From NCBI GenBank assembly GCA_036971715.1, contig JAVHJL010000001.1, positions 1,736,001-1,800,000 on the forward strand: a stretch of 64,000 bases of DNA. Reading direction: 5' to 3'. The notes beneath the pieces are model-generated. The model saw nothing but the letters and a program-made list of their open reading frames with translations. It made no database searches and was not told the DNA's origin. Made by a program: the position numbers and the translations under genes. The stretch is from Arthrobotrys musiformis (Eukaryota; Ascomycota; Orbiliomycetes; Orbiliales; Orbiliaceae). This document shows, one piece after another, positions 50,301 through 62,077 of this stretch (positions are counted from its first letter, which is position 1; each line of letters opens with the position of its first letter).

Positions 50301-53300
50301 TAGAATATTATCTCTTTCCGCGTTAGGTCTAGCCACTGCGTGCCGCATTTTAATATAGTCCTAGCGATATCTCCGTAGAAAGTGTCAGGCGGAACGAATT
50401 CAGCGATGCGGCCGGAACTGTTGTCAGGGGAGGGGCCGCCATTTTCGTCGCTCTTTCGGATTACTAAATCCTCTCCTTGGAGGTGAAAATATAGTTTCTG
50501 TCCACGGTATTGCCCTTTGGTTTCATATGATATACCAAATTTTCCTGAGGCTACGACATCTAGTATCGTCTGTGAAATGTCCGTTAAAATAATTAGTAGA
50601 GCTCCACTTATTTCCAAAGTTGGGACCGGGGAGAAAGAGGGGGTTGTTTACCTGTCCAAGAAGCGCCTTGTAGTTTTTGTGGGCGAAGTATTCAGTAGGC
50701 AGCCTCCCATTGGGTTTCCCATTTACCAACAGCTTCCCTTCAAGAATATTGAGGTGAATTATCGTTGTTGCTTCGCTTCGAGACTCATGAGATTGGTAAA
50801 CCCACCACCTGTTCGCCGGGGCTTCTACTTGGTTCCAGATCCCACCGCTCGCTCGGCTAGGTAGAATCCCTTCAATAACTGATTGGAGGATAGTTTCCCC
50901 ATCACTGCGAAGCTTTTTTTGAATGAAGGGCTCAACTATCACTGAGAACCGCCTGTTCCTCTCCAGGAGAAGTTCGAGATCTGGAGGCAGTCCTCTGAAA
51001 ACGCCAAGAGAATTGTCATAAATGATGTTTTGGCATATTAGATAGTTGGCGATATCTGCAGACGTTCCGAATACCTCCGAGAAGAAGGCTTCATCGACGT
51101 CAAAGGTGCTGTATTGGATACCGGCAATCTTTAAAAGCCATTGGCGTAGACCATTCATCTTTTCCTCTCCTTCGGCGCTCTCAATCTTGTCCTTGATCGA
51201 GCTAATCCACGGATCGCAGACCTCGCGTGCATCCTTCAAAAATTGAAGAGTCTTCGGCCTTGTGGATTCGTGACCGCAACTGAGTAGTCTTTGAGCCAGC
51301 ATTACTAGTACTTTCAGTGCTGTAACCTGCTCCCAACTATCTCTCAAAACAGACAGGGAAGTTTCGAGGGCTCTTAGTAGCTCGCGAGAGAATGCTTTTT
51401 CGGACAAAGTAATGTGCGAATCTCTACGCCAGTCACCACAATCCGTTGCTTTTCCAATGTGACATGCAGCGTGAAGCAGAAGGAGGTAGACTGGATCCTT
51501 GTTCAAAGTCAAGTCTCTTTTATGCAACTCCATGAATATATTGTACCACTGCAGATGCCGCCCCGATCGAAGTGTCGTGAACGCATCATACTCGCGGAGT
51601 GTCAAGGAAGTAGGACACTCGAATTGACGTGCAATTGTTTCGTTAGGTGTATGCCGGACGTCGTTGACAGCGTACGACAACTTCTCATACACACTACCTG
51701 CAATAATGGATTTGCAAAGAGGCTTTAGAGTGCATGTTTTGTGGTGCGACTCCACCCACAAAGATTCCTCGGAATCGTAAAGCCGAAACTTTCCGCTATG
51801 TTTGAATATTACATCGGATTGTGCAGCGGGTATTTTCGCATTCCTGTAATGGGATACACCGACAATTGGTTTATCTCTTGAAGCCCACGTGATCCGAGAA
51901 ATTTCGCGACCGTCGTTTTGTTGACGAAGTTCCCGCCACTCGCCCAAACGATAAGATTTCTGCGCCTTAGACTTCGTTTTAGGGTCTGTTGAGAAAACCT
52001 CTATCATGATATAATAAGTGGTTTCTCGCCAGATGGTGAAATCTTGAGGAGGTTGTAATTCGAAGACGACACACTCGGCTTCGGTGTCATCTTCAGGGAG
52101 TGGCCACTCGTGAGCACTAATCGTCATATTGTCTGCCTCCCTTTTCAACCAACACCTAGTGCAACCTCGATGAGGGTAATCGCAACCCATACTTTTGTAC
52201 CTCGTCGAGATTTCGGCATGCTTCTCATTACTCGCTTTAAGTTCCCGGATTTTGGCGGCTCGGTCTTTGGTCGCCTCTTCTATAATCCTCGCCTTCAAGT
52301 TTTGAAGAGAAGTATTGGTGGAATAATATCGAGTGGCGAATGAATCTGACTTCGCACGTGAGCAAAAGATGGATACTTCAAGCTCTGCTGCCGAGTAGCG
52401 GCCGGCGATGTACTTTTCTACCTCCAAAACACGCTTCATATCAGACTCTTGAACGAAGAGAAGCGGCTCTAAGATCTTTTCAGGTATCTCTGGTGTGTAT
52501 CCCTTCAGAAGGGGTTGCTCGGAGCAGACAGACTTGTCCAAACGAACCCACATCTCCATGATCGTTAACACCATTCTAGAAACATCGAGTACGTTATGAT
52601 CTTGGTAGGCCTTGGCGGCTACTTTGTGGTATTCCTGGATTTTTGACGCCAGGGTTTTGATAGCAGCAGACTGGCGATTTCTTGATGTCCAGGTCTCGAG
52701 GTGTTTCTGAACCCATATCTCAAAATCGACTAAACTGATAGCCTTTTGCGCTTCAGTTTCTCCTTCTAGTAGAGGGAAATAATCTGATGTGAGAAACCGG
52801 CGGCTCTCTGCCGGATCTAACGCTTCGTTACGTGTTGTCTGTGGATTTCCGTATTCGCGAAGTCTTTCTTTTATCCATGGGCGAGACTTCGGTAGCGATA
52901 TTGCCATATTCCTAGCGATATTACCCTCAGTGCTGAGCTTACTGTTCCAGATAACTTTTTGATTTGATTTTGCAATTGTTTCATCCCAACGATTCTTCAA
53001 AAGGTCTGAGCATTTTTCCATAGTCTTCGTAATTTCGCCGAGGAGTGCTGCTGGGATCCTGTCAACGTTCTCCTTTTGACATCTTCTGGCTAATTTTTTG
53101 CTCGTGCACGAAATAGCATAGCTCTCGTGCTCGTTGACGATGGCTTCGTTTAGAAGAGCCCGTATGACTTCCAACATGACGAATTTGTACTGTTGATTTT
53201 CGAGGGTTGTTTGCAATACTACGCGTATAACGAGCCACATTCCGCTTCGCCTCCAAGGCTTGTAACTGTTATTCCAGTTGGCCTCATCCCGAATGCTTTT

Positions 53301-54055
53301 GGTTATCATTCGAGGAGCTGCTTCCTCCCCTATGCCACGCATGATACCAGTGAACAGTTCGACGATATATCGAGGGTCGGGGCTGCTCCGGGTTTCTGAA
53401 ATTTCGTTGCCGCCCTTCCTTGTTTTCGAAAGGGTCTCAGAAGTGAACTCTTGACTGGTCATGTGGTCAAGGAATTCAACCAACCGATCCGAAAAAGTGG
53501 AACTTTTGACGATGTCCCACGGGATAGTAGTTGTAGCTCCTGGATAGGTGCATTTCAAGCGGCCTTTGCAGTTCACTGGTGCCGCCGGTAGCGGGGATAC
53601 TTCGAATGTTTCGAACCGCAGTGAATCTTCGACACGCCGAAAGGTTATTCCGGCATTCTGACCGACGACGTGCAAACCGAAAGCCCCTAAATAATATTAT
53701 TCATGTTAGACCTCTGTTAGAACTCGGTAGTATAAAACTTGAAAGTATACACAGGCGTCGGACAAGCTAGCTTACCTCCGGGCTCTAGCCCCAAAATTTT
53801 GGCTTTAAGTGGGATCTTCAAATCATGGCGGGGGTTGTGAATATCCACCATACGACCCAAAATGTCGTGGGCCTTCACAAACCCACTATCGGTATTCTGA
53901 TCATCGAAGCCGCCAAGTGCACACTTTTTGATCACGGCAGCGACGAACTCTAGAAGGCGGAAATTCTCCCCCTGGAGATTCTCAGGCTCCTCTTGGGGTA
54001 GGTTTGGCGGAAGGACAATGTTCTGAATGAGAAAGTCGATATTGAAGGGAGCCAT
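44326..54055 (-). CDS. giant DUF6606/DUF3638/DUF3645 protein (3115 aa)
   Basis: Exons 54055-53776, 53686-50652, 50569-47654, 47580-45812, 45735-45653 and 45590-44326. Introns 53687-53775, 50570-50651, 47581-47653, 45736-45811 and 45591-45652 are GT-AG and in phase; 9348 nt with no internal stop. The N terminus (FLIQNIVLPPNLPQE) fits DUF6606. Residues about 2040-2270 fit DUF3638, with the nucleotide-binding motif QLNMGEGKSAVIMPIVAAA (GEGKS at 2072-2076). VYLDEAHTRGTDLKLP (DEAH 2662-2665) and GCMRMRKLGKG (from 2695) fit DUF3645 and resemble helicase motifs II and VI. Fungal members are often labelled ubiquitinyl hydrolase in databases; I see no basis for a mechanism here beyond a likely P-loop ATPase. 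A leader intron lies at 54119-54180. The start at 54055 is preferred because the upstream ATG lies inside that intron. Confidence 0.92.
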
Positions 54056-54118
54056 AGTACGGTATGTCGTAAGATCGCGTTGCTGGCGTCCGACGCGATT
54101 TATTTGTGCCTCGATGTC

Positions 54119-54180
54119 CTGCATTCCAGTTTGTTAGTCTAGAGGTCAGACAAGCGTTGAAAGTGATATTTTAATCTTAC
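54119..54180 (-). other. leader intron of the giant gene
   Basis: Donor GTAAGATT at 54180, branch site GACTAAC and acceptor TGCAG at 54119, 62 nt. It removes an in-frame ATG, so translation should begin at 54055 (MAPFNID). No ATG precedes it in frame, so it lies in untranslated leader. Confidence 0.6.
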
Positions 54181-55569
54181 CAATTCCAAGTTACCGATCT
54201 ATAGAGATCTAGAGATTGTTTTCAACTGCCAAATAGAGCTTGTCCACCAGATCTGCAGACTAGGCTTCCCTGATTCTGAATCTAGTGCTAGCTCTAATGA
54301 TAGTCTTGAAGTTTTGGGATGGCGAAATCCGAAAGATGGATGAGGTTTAAGAGAGTGTGAAGATCTCTACTATAACTCTGAAAGTTGCTTGAATAACTAG
54401 ATATGATGCTATGGTTGCACGCACGTGGATGCCACAGTAGATCTTCGCAATAGCTCACCTATAAGGTTGGTCAAGAGAAAATAAAATCTAAAAAACTTTG
54501 AAGGTACAGCCTTCTTATTTTATAAACGCTTATGTTGTGGCACAGCAAGAGAGGCCTCTATGAGAGCTCGGAGAGTCCCGGCGAAAGATTCTTCTAGCAG
54601 ACGTGGTGGCATTCATGTGCATGCGGGTAACCTTGGACTGCCCATTGTCACAGCTCGTATAACCTTGTTCGGGTGGGGGCGTCTGAAAGCGAGACACACT
54701 TCTCTTCCCTAGTGAAAAGTACTATAGATTTATTTCAAAGTTGAAATGAGCGCTTATAGCCTTAATATTTGAGGGATAGGAGCTCGGAGTGATCTCGTAG
54801 GCTAGCTACCCGCATAATTATAAATTGACTGATTGGTGAAATATCAAAGTACCACGATGTTTACTCTAACGCAATGCAAGGCTGCCGTAGTCCGACACAG
54901 CCGCATTATGATGCCGCGCTGCATTCGTCAGCCATAGAGCAAACACGCTTCAAAATTTGGTCCTTTATCCCATGAAGGACGGTTTGCACGGGTGAAAGAT
55001 TATTTTAAATGACGGGATGTTCCAATCTCAATGCTTCCAAAAGTTGCCTGAACTTGGTTTCGAATTCCTTCACAAGAGCCTCGATTGCCCAGCAGGGATA
55101 CCCTTGTACGACATCCGAACTTAGTCCTTTTTAGGAAGCAAATCACAAATGCAACACAACAATTTGCTAGATCAACAACGAGGCTGTTCAGCGGAATAAT
55201 CGAGACCCTCGTGGCCGGTGAGGCCGGCGGATCCTCGACGTCAGTGGCACGGCCGCCACCCAATCTTTTCAAGTATTTTCCTTGTCAGCTTATTCAAATA
55301 TTTTTGAACAGTACAATTATTGCGAAACAATAGTATGAAACGTAGGTCCCATCCAAGCTTAACCCATGCTGCCATGGAAGCTGCGATTTCCAATTTGAAG
55401 AGCCTTGAACTAGTCCCAGAGCATGTGAATCGGTCTAAGTGAACGAGCTAGTTAGTTGATACCGTAGGCGTCTATAAACAACTGATTCATACAAGCGCTC
55501 TCAACCCATCAAAGAGCCTAAAACAACATCGCTGTCATAATAAGGATGTTGCCATGGTGAACAGCAGTC
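54181..55569. other. upstream region of the giant gene, no other gene seen
   Basis: 1.4 kb between the giant gene's leader and the stop of the 55.6-kb gene on the same strand. Overlapping short frames near 55.0-55.3 kb on both strands have no recognisable content. Confidence 0.45.
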
Positions 55570-56595
55570 TTAGACGTCACCAAATATTTGAGGATTTTTG
55601 CCGAGCCTAAAATTGTAAGCGATTGTCTCTCTCAATCTAACGATACCGTCCCGCAGGTCCCCAGCTGCGTCCGCGAGCGCTTTCGCGTTCGAAGCTATCC
55701 TCCTCTCCCCCTCCGAGTCCCCACACTTATTTCTGCAAATATTGACGTCACGCACCAGGCTATTCGCATAATGCTCAACGGCCTGCAAACGGAAGTCAAG
55801 ATCCAAGAATTTTATCGCAGCCCAGTGTTTAACCTTCTTAGGAAGCTTCCCCATCATTTTTCCGGCATCAAAGGCGTATTCGTAAGCGATTTGACATGCT
55901 ATCGTTTCATTTTCGATCATCCGCACTGCCGATAGTTCATACCATGGGGCCCGTTGGCGTTTAGATTTGTCATACAAGGTGGAAGAAATTGGGCTGGAGC
56001 TCTCTGATCCTTTGCCAATGGTTATTGCTGCATTTATTACATCTTCCCAAATATTGAACGGCGGATGTATCATGTCAGAGTTGCGAACAGCTCCCGCCAA
56101 TTGCATGAGAGATGGTCGCTCCGGTGAGGGAACCCTTGCAAAAGATTGAGGCGGGGACTGGAGAATAGGTTCTTCGACGACCATTCTGGGTGGGGCTGGC
56201 ACTGGGATATCAGGCGGGGTTGGTGTTCGGTACAGTGCGCCTGCCTCGGAAGCGCCTATGAAGCCATCGGGCTCTTCCGTGGCTAGATGTAAACCTCTCC
56301 GGGTACCCACGCTGTTTATTGCTGGTCCTCGGATGCTATCGAAATCCTGGCTATGATCATTCGGCGCCTCGGATCCTACTATCGTCGGGGTGGGACGGGC
56401 GTCCGGTAGTTCACGGCCGCTATCACCCGGCTGGGGAGTGTTTTCTGGATGACTGGCCTTTTGGGATTGAGTTCTAGACGTAGCCGGCCATTTAAAACGT
56501 GCCAACCCTCTTTTAATAGCATCTCGAGAACGGGATACCCGCTCATGGAACTTTGATGAAGACGAAGGTGGATTTTGATTGGTATCCGACGACAT
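55570..56595 (-). CDS. orphan protein, disordered Ser/Pro head and helical tail (341 aa)
   Basis: Single exon, ATG 56595. Family not recognised. Residues 1-165 are rich in Ser, Pro, Thr and Arg and probably disordered, with a Pro-rich stretch (TPTPPDIPVPAPP). Residues about 175-341 are helical, with alternating Ala, Leu, Ile and charged residues (AIKFLDLDFRLQAVEHYANS) and a final segment DLRDGIVRLRETIAYNFRLG. No signal peptide or membrane span. It lies upstream of the giant gene on the same strand, so read-through or co-expression is possible. Confidence 0.7.
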   Translation of the reverse strand: MSSDTNQNPPSSSSKFHERVSRSRDAIKRGLARFKWPATSRTQSQKASHPENTPQPGDSGRELPDARPTPTIVGSEAPNDHSQDFDSIRGPAINSVGTRRGLHLATEEPDGFIGASEAGALYRTPTPPDIPVPAPPRMVVEEPILQSPPQSFARVPSPERPSLMQLAGAVRNSDMIHPPFNIWEDVINAAITIGKGSESSSPISSTLYDKSKRQRAPWYELSAVRMIENETIACQIAYEYAFDAGKMMGKLPKKVKHWAAIKFLDLDFRLQAVEHYANSLVRDVNICRNKCGDSEGERRIASNAKALADAAGDLRDGIVRLRETIAYNFRLGKNPQIFGDV

Positions 56596-58016
56596 GATTG
56601 AGTCTCTGGAGCACTATCCACCGCTTGCGGTACGCACGTACGGTCCTTCGTACAGGGTTTTGTTTCGAGTATGTGGTCAAGTAAATATAGTGACAACTTC
56701 GAGTGAAAGGATAGAAAGGGTTGTTTTATGAGGTAGGAGTGTCTTATTGGCTTTGTAGTAGTGTAGGCTGCCCAGATATACGAGTGGTGATTTTCAAGAA
56801 ATAATTGGAAGCCAGGGTGTGTAGATGGAATTACCTGAATTCCCGAGTTTCTTTCTATATATTTCGTCTTTTAAGACTTGAATAAAGTCTAAAAACAAAG
56901 GTTTATGTCATGATTTCAATACGGATGTGCAGTGGTTCCTTGGATTATCTTCCAACGGGTCTTATCGTTCATTGTCCATTTATTAGCTATATATGTTTAT
57001 ATCGTGACTATAATACGATACAGGAGTAGCACCATCCAGACACAGTAGCATCTGGTTTACGAGATAAGCACCATCAGGCCTTAAGCTTCCGGGTGCGGAT
57101 CTCTGGCAAATAGCTTCAGAAGCTTGAAATGTGTACATATCTAGCTCAATGCATCTTATTTTGAAAATGTAAATGCATATATGATTCATTAATCATGTAG
57201 AGATGTTTGTAAGAAAAAAGGTGTCATGCGACGTTTTGATACACCAACCATGCTCCTGAATCACTGAATCCACGATTTATACTAGTAGCCCGTCAAGGTA
57301 TACCAGTAATACCGATATAAATATAATAGCCGAATCGATAGTAGCCACGGAGCCGTGTAGTTACGGTATTTCGATGGGGGCTCATGCGAAAATAGGTACC
57401 ACGCCATGCCGTTATTCGTAGAAGAGGGAAACCAAAACCTCAAGGCTCATATATAGCTACCATTCTAGTGCCTCAAGCCTGTTGTTATGATGATCTCCTT
57501 TTCCAATTCTACCAGCTTTAGTTGTCTCGTACCCAGACCACAGGGGTGCAGCTTTAGCTATGGACCAGTAATATCTCCCGAGACTGAAATGGAAATTTGG
57601 TAGGGACGCTACGTTTTCACTCTCTGTGCTAGAAATCTCGTCTGTACCTCATAAAATGTCAGCTTGCCCTCAAGGCGGACAGCTTAGAGAAGGCTATCCT
57701 GGATCAAAGTAGCAAATATACGGGTGTAACGTAGACGGATTTGTCCAACTTGGGGTGCTGGGTGGCAGGATAGCAACAGAGAATGTTTCTACGTTGTGAT
57801 CGACGCCGTCTGGAAGAGAGAGTGAACGCTCAGTTTGTCGCCTTTGCTCTTCTTTCCTCCTACATCTTCTCCCCAAACATTTATCGTCGTCTACCTTCAC
57901 CGTCTACAAAGACCCTCAACCACCACCGTCACCACTGACACACCCCTTTTCCCTCTTAGAACCCCCCCACTACTTTATCATAATATTCGGAGCTAGTCTC
58001 ATCACAGTTGCAAAAT
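56596..58016. other. divergent intergenic region
   Basis: 1.4 kb between two divergent orphan genes. Contains the second copy of the 31-bp repeat (57036-57066), weak AT-rich runs, and a C-rich leader just before 58017. No gene seen; frames at 56983-57189 and 57694-57900 (minus) look non-coding. Confidence 0.45.
57036..57066. repeat. dispersed 31-bp repeat, copy 2 (inverted)
   Basis: Inverted match to 42203-42233 with two transitions in 31 bp. The surrounding sequence, read on the plus strand, gives PDTVA, then LRD, then LSFR, echoing the other copy, but stop codons break it. Confidence 0.55.
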
Positions 58017-59204
58017 ATGAGTCAACAAACGTCGAGCGATTCCTCGGCAGGGCCCTCTGGAGGTCCATCCCAGCAGGTAGCTCGAGCACAAGGTCCTCAA
58101 AGAGTACAAAAACAGAGCTCCATTCAACCACAAGTATTTGCCGGCATCCAAAAACGACCTCCTGTCCTTCATGCATCAGTAATACCCAAAGGCCCGGAAG
58201 AAAGGCAAGCATATTTTCGAAGGGTCCATCAGCAAAGACTGCTGCTCCGGAACAACCAATTGAATGGGGTCTCGAGGCCACCTTCACAAGCCACACCAAT
58301 GCTTCTTACTCAACCACTGGCTAGGCCACGGGTTGGAGCCCCCCGGATGATGAACTCTGCCAGTCCCTGGGTATTTGATAAGGCTCAGGCGTTTCCGTGG
58401 GGATACACAAAACTGTCTTTGCCCAACGGGAAGATAATTGATACTAAACCAAAGGAACCGACCCCTGGTCGGCAACGGCAACCATCACCCCTTACTATCG
58501 TCCCTATAGAGCAATTTAGGATAGTTGGTCTTCTAGCAAGCGACACTAGGAACCTCTTCCCCGATGAGAACAAAGGGTACTGGGAGGAGTCCCTCAAACC
58601 CTGCAAGGAGTTTGAGAGAAAAGCGACTCAGCCCTGGATGAAGAATATACGATATCTCCCGGAATACTACCACGGCCAATCGGAGATCCTCAAGGGAGTA
58701 GCCTCGGCGCTTTTGAGATCAATCAACGGCTATTATAAAAAATACAACGAGCTTGGGGACGAAAGAACACAAGACAGAGGCTTTTCCCACGTCCAGACAT
58801 CAGTTTGGGGTTTAACCTGCCATATTGAGAGGTTACAAGAACTTCAGACTATATTTTTCTCGAAAGCGAATGATTTTAGGAGATTTCACTACATTTTCAC
58901 GTCGCTCAAGTCCACTTCAAACTACCCTCCCTTATTGGGCGTTCTCAGAGCGGGAGCCTGTGCCTTCTTCATTGCCGGTTTGCTCAGATACCTTGTTGGA
59001 GAACTCACGGAGCTCCGCAAGTTCATGAATGAAAATCTCGCTGCTCCATCACAGCAGACGCAAGAGTTCTTTACCAGGAGAGCCGCGTACAATATGCAAG
59101 AGAATTTAACCTGTTCGGATATGCTCAGTGTTTCCCTTTCGAGTTTCGAGTCCGAGCCACCACAGCACGCTCATCAGGAGCAAGCAATGCAACTCCCGAT
59201 ATAA
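58017..59204 (+). CDS. orphan protein, Gln/Ser/Pro-rich head and helical tail (395 aa)
   Basis: Single exon, ATG 58017; a TTG lies nine bases upstream in frame and is not used. Family not recognised. Residues 1-150 are rich in Gln, Ser, Pro and Arg and probably disordered. Residues about 165-370 are helical. A hydrophobic stretch (LGVLRAGACAFFIAGLLRYL, about 303-322) is long enough to be a membrane-associated helix but is followed by a charged helix and could be buried instead. No signal peptide. The leader is C/A-rich, as before expressed fungal genes. Confidence 0.7.
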   Translation: MSQQTSSDSSAGPSGGPSQQVARAQGPQRVQKQSSIQPQVFAGIQKRPPVLHASVIPKGPEERQAYFRRVHQQRLLLRNNQLNGVSRPPSQATPMLLTQPLARPRVGAPRMMNSASPWVFDKAQAFPWGYTKLSLPNGKIIDTKPKEPTPGRQRQPSPLTIVPIEQFRIVGLLASDTRNLFPDENKGYWEESLKPCKEFERKATQPWMKNIRYLPEYYHGQSEILKGVASALLRSINGYYKKYNELGDERTQDRGFSHVQTSVWGLTCHIERLQELQTIFFSKANDFRRFHYIFTSLKSTSNYPPLLGVLRAGACAFFIAGLLRYLVGELTELRKFMNENLAAPSQQTQEFFTRRAAYNMQENLTCSDMLSVSLSSFESEPPQHAHQEQAMQLPI

Positions 59205-62077
59205 CACCAAGACCTGATAATGGTCTATACCCCCCCTCAGTCACCTGAAATCTGATTCGTCAAATTGTTACGCAGTACTTTTTTTCTGGGCACCTGCATT
59301 TCCTTTCGAACAAAAATTCATGTCTGGGCTGTGAAAGTTTCTTGCCGTTTTCTTTTTCAAAATTATCATGTCATTAGTAGACCTGTCTGTGGAGTACTGC
59401 ATTGGTTCCCTAGCCTCGGCTTTATCGGCCTCTCCCTATAGCTGGCTAAGTTTCTTTTAGTTAATCATTATCACTTTCCTTTCTGTTCCATGCACGTAAC
59501 CCGATTACTGCTGCACCAAACCCACTAGCCCTAATAATCCCGAATATGCTACGACTTATGAATCCAATCAACTTATTTTATAATCATAGTCTCTAACTAG
59601 CACCCTGTTCTTGACGATATGCGGCCTTTCGGGACCGTATTGTAAAATTGGCTAACCCCTATGTTAAGACTAACCCTACGTCCGACAAGCCGAATATACG
59701 TATGTATTCCCTAATTTTTGCGCTCTGAACGTTGATCTTTATCTCCGTATCTGTACTAGATCCGCGGATCACCTTCTGAAGCGCAGTTTTGAGCTTCGAG
59801 TATTACAACCCAATCAAGCTCGAGAGTTCTCATGACATGATAATTACACGGTTGTACGAAAAGTTTCGCCCTTATCTTGAATATGGGTACGAGACAATGA
59901 ATATCCAACACCGAAAGTAGTGATATCGTGCCGCGATGTTAGATCTACATGTGCATATGTGTACATCCAATCACGCACGCTGTTCGCAGTGTATGCCAGC
60001 AATGGAGCCGTCTCAAAGTTATTATGTGTGAGCTCTGTTACAGATAGAAACGGAATTCCCTCAGTAATAATTATCTAGCCATGAACCTGTGTCGTGGCCC
60101 GTCTGGCTATAGCTAGCTAAAATCGAAAATATAAAGGTCGCCTAGCGAGATTTCTATCTACTGCTGCCTTGAGAGAACTGATTACATGTTATTTGCATTT
60201 TATCAATGGGTTATTTTTGACCATCGATTCTTCCGCATTTGACCTACTGTTGTAGAGAAGTAGAAGGTGTGCCACAGTAATATTGTATTGTCTCGGACCC
60301 TACCAACAGTACTGATATCAACAATCTCCAACACAACCGTGAAGCGTTTCAGATATGTGTCATTTCGCGGATAGAAGCTATTACACCGAGCCCAGTTGTT
60401 TCGATAAGAGCTATTTTGCAACCCGAATATCGCATTGTATACTTAAGGAGCCTCAGTTTCAATAGATAGTCATGATTCTAGTAGTGCGGTGTTTTTTTTT
60501 ACATGTTGGCTAGAGCCAACAATATATAGCCCCGTCGACTGAATCAAACATCATTGACTTCAAACTTAGCATCCTAATTTATGCGGCATAGAAACCAACA
60601 CTGCAACGGTTCATGAGCTCAATGTACATATGTAGGCAGACTGTATAAAATTACTCCGATGAGGCCCTTCGACTGTTGCTATCTCACAAACTTCCGAGTC
60701 TTTACATTTTAACGTGGTATTAACAGTTAGGACATCGAACCTGTTTGGTAGATTCAGTAGCTGAAACATCCTACAATCGATGGTAAGAACTTTCAGGAAC
60801 AAGGCTTCAACAATTGCCATGCTTTAATTGTTATTTTTTGCCCGCAATGCGTTCCTCAAGTTGTTTTTGTAATTTTATAGGGCGGGATAATATCGGGCTA
60901 GGCTGTCTCGTACAACCAAATTGAACCAATGACCAAACTCCTCGAGAGATTCTAGCTCCAAACTCATGACACTAGATTACTATCTACAGCGGCAAAGATC
61001 CGGTATCAGTTTAAACTACTATTTGTTGTCACAAAGATCTTTTCACACAAGGTCGAGTTTTCGAAATGATTCTAGCAATACCTAGGTACATAATATCGGT
61101 AAGTAATGATTCGTAAACGAACGCTGTGCTTTTCTCGGGCCTCCTAGGGTCCCTGGCCGTCTAATTGATAACTTTTGGAACCTAAAATCACAAGAGCTAC
61201 CACTCTCGAAATGCTCCACTAGTGTAGATATTTAAAACCACAACATGCCGCATAAAATTGGCCTGATATTATATATAAGGCTTTGTACATACCTGCCCAT
61301 GGATCGCTAGCTAGAGTGTCCCAAACCCTTACTTGTGTTTGTCTTATAACGTTACAAAGCCCCACTGTAAATTAGATGATTATATACAATTATGCTATAG
61401 TACTATACTTCTAGGGTCATAAATTTAGGCGAATAATGATCTAAATAGAGCCGAGACAGTTGTAATTTTTTCTATAATTTAGGCAGTATAGTTGGGACTG
61501 GCCTCGTATCTAGTTTGGGACCGGTTTCAGGTTGTCTCAGCGCAATCGACTGGTATCTGTATGTTCTTTGTAACCCAACGCTACAGGGTTTTGAGTTGGC
61601 AGCGGGGATTTGTATAACGCCGACCTTGGATTCTAGTGCAATTGTTGTATTTATATCCATTGCAGATTAATATTGGGTCCCAACATCTTGCAATACACTG
61701 ACTCAACTTCACACTTATAATTTTGATCATCTAGAAGTTAAAGGGTAGGGTTGCGATTGGCAATACAAATGGGATGGAGCTCTTAAAGAATATTGCCTCA
61801 CCTAGCTGCAGGTGTGTATTTAATGCGCAAAGTTAATGCTACGTGTACATGTGTACATTGTCCAACTATAAAATTACACAATCGCTATGAAGCAGTCATG
61901 CACCGATGGCAAATCAAAAAGGATCCTGTAATTCCTATATAGGTGTGATTAAACTTCGGAGAGGGTTTTTGCATCGTGGGAGTCATTCTTACACCCTGTG
62001 AACGCAGACCTCCCACTGCATTTCATCAACACTCCAGTACACAACTTCGCGCTGGGGAGGTCGGGGAATCTTGAGAG
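59205..62077. other. intergenic, no supportable gene
   Basis: 2.9 kb with only short frames. Minus-strand frames at 60203-60421, 60611-60820 and 61472-61660 are about 60-70 codons each and do not join through convincing introns. AT-rich, many stop codons on both strands. Confidence 0.45.

Noticed and set aside
54056..54124. Earlier start of the giant protein at the ATG at 54124
   Set aside because: That ATG lies within a leader intron with good donor, branch and acceptor sites.
60203..61660. Three minus-strand frames as one multi-exon gene
   Set aside because: No consistent splice phases, no signal peptide or motif, gaps of about 200 and 650 nt between frames.
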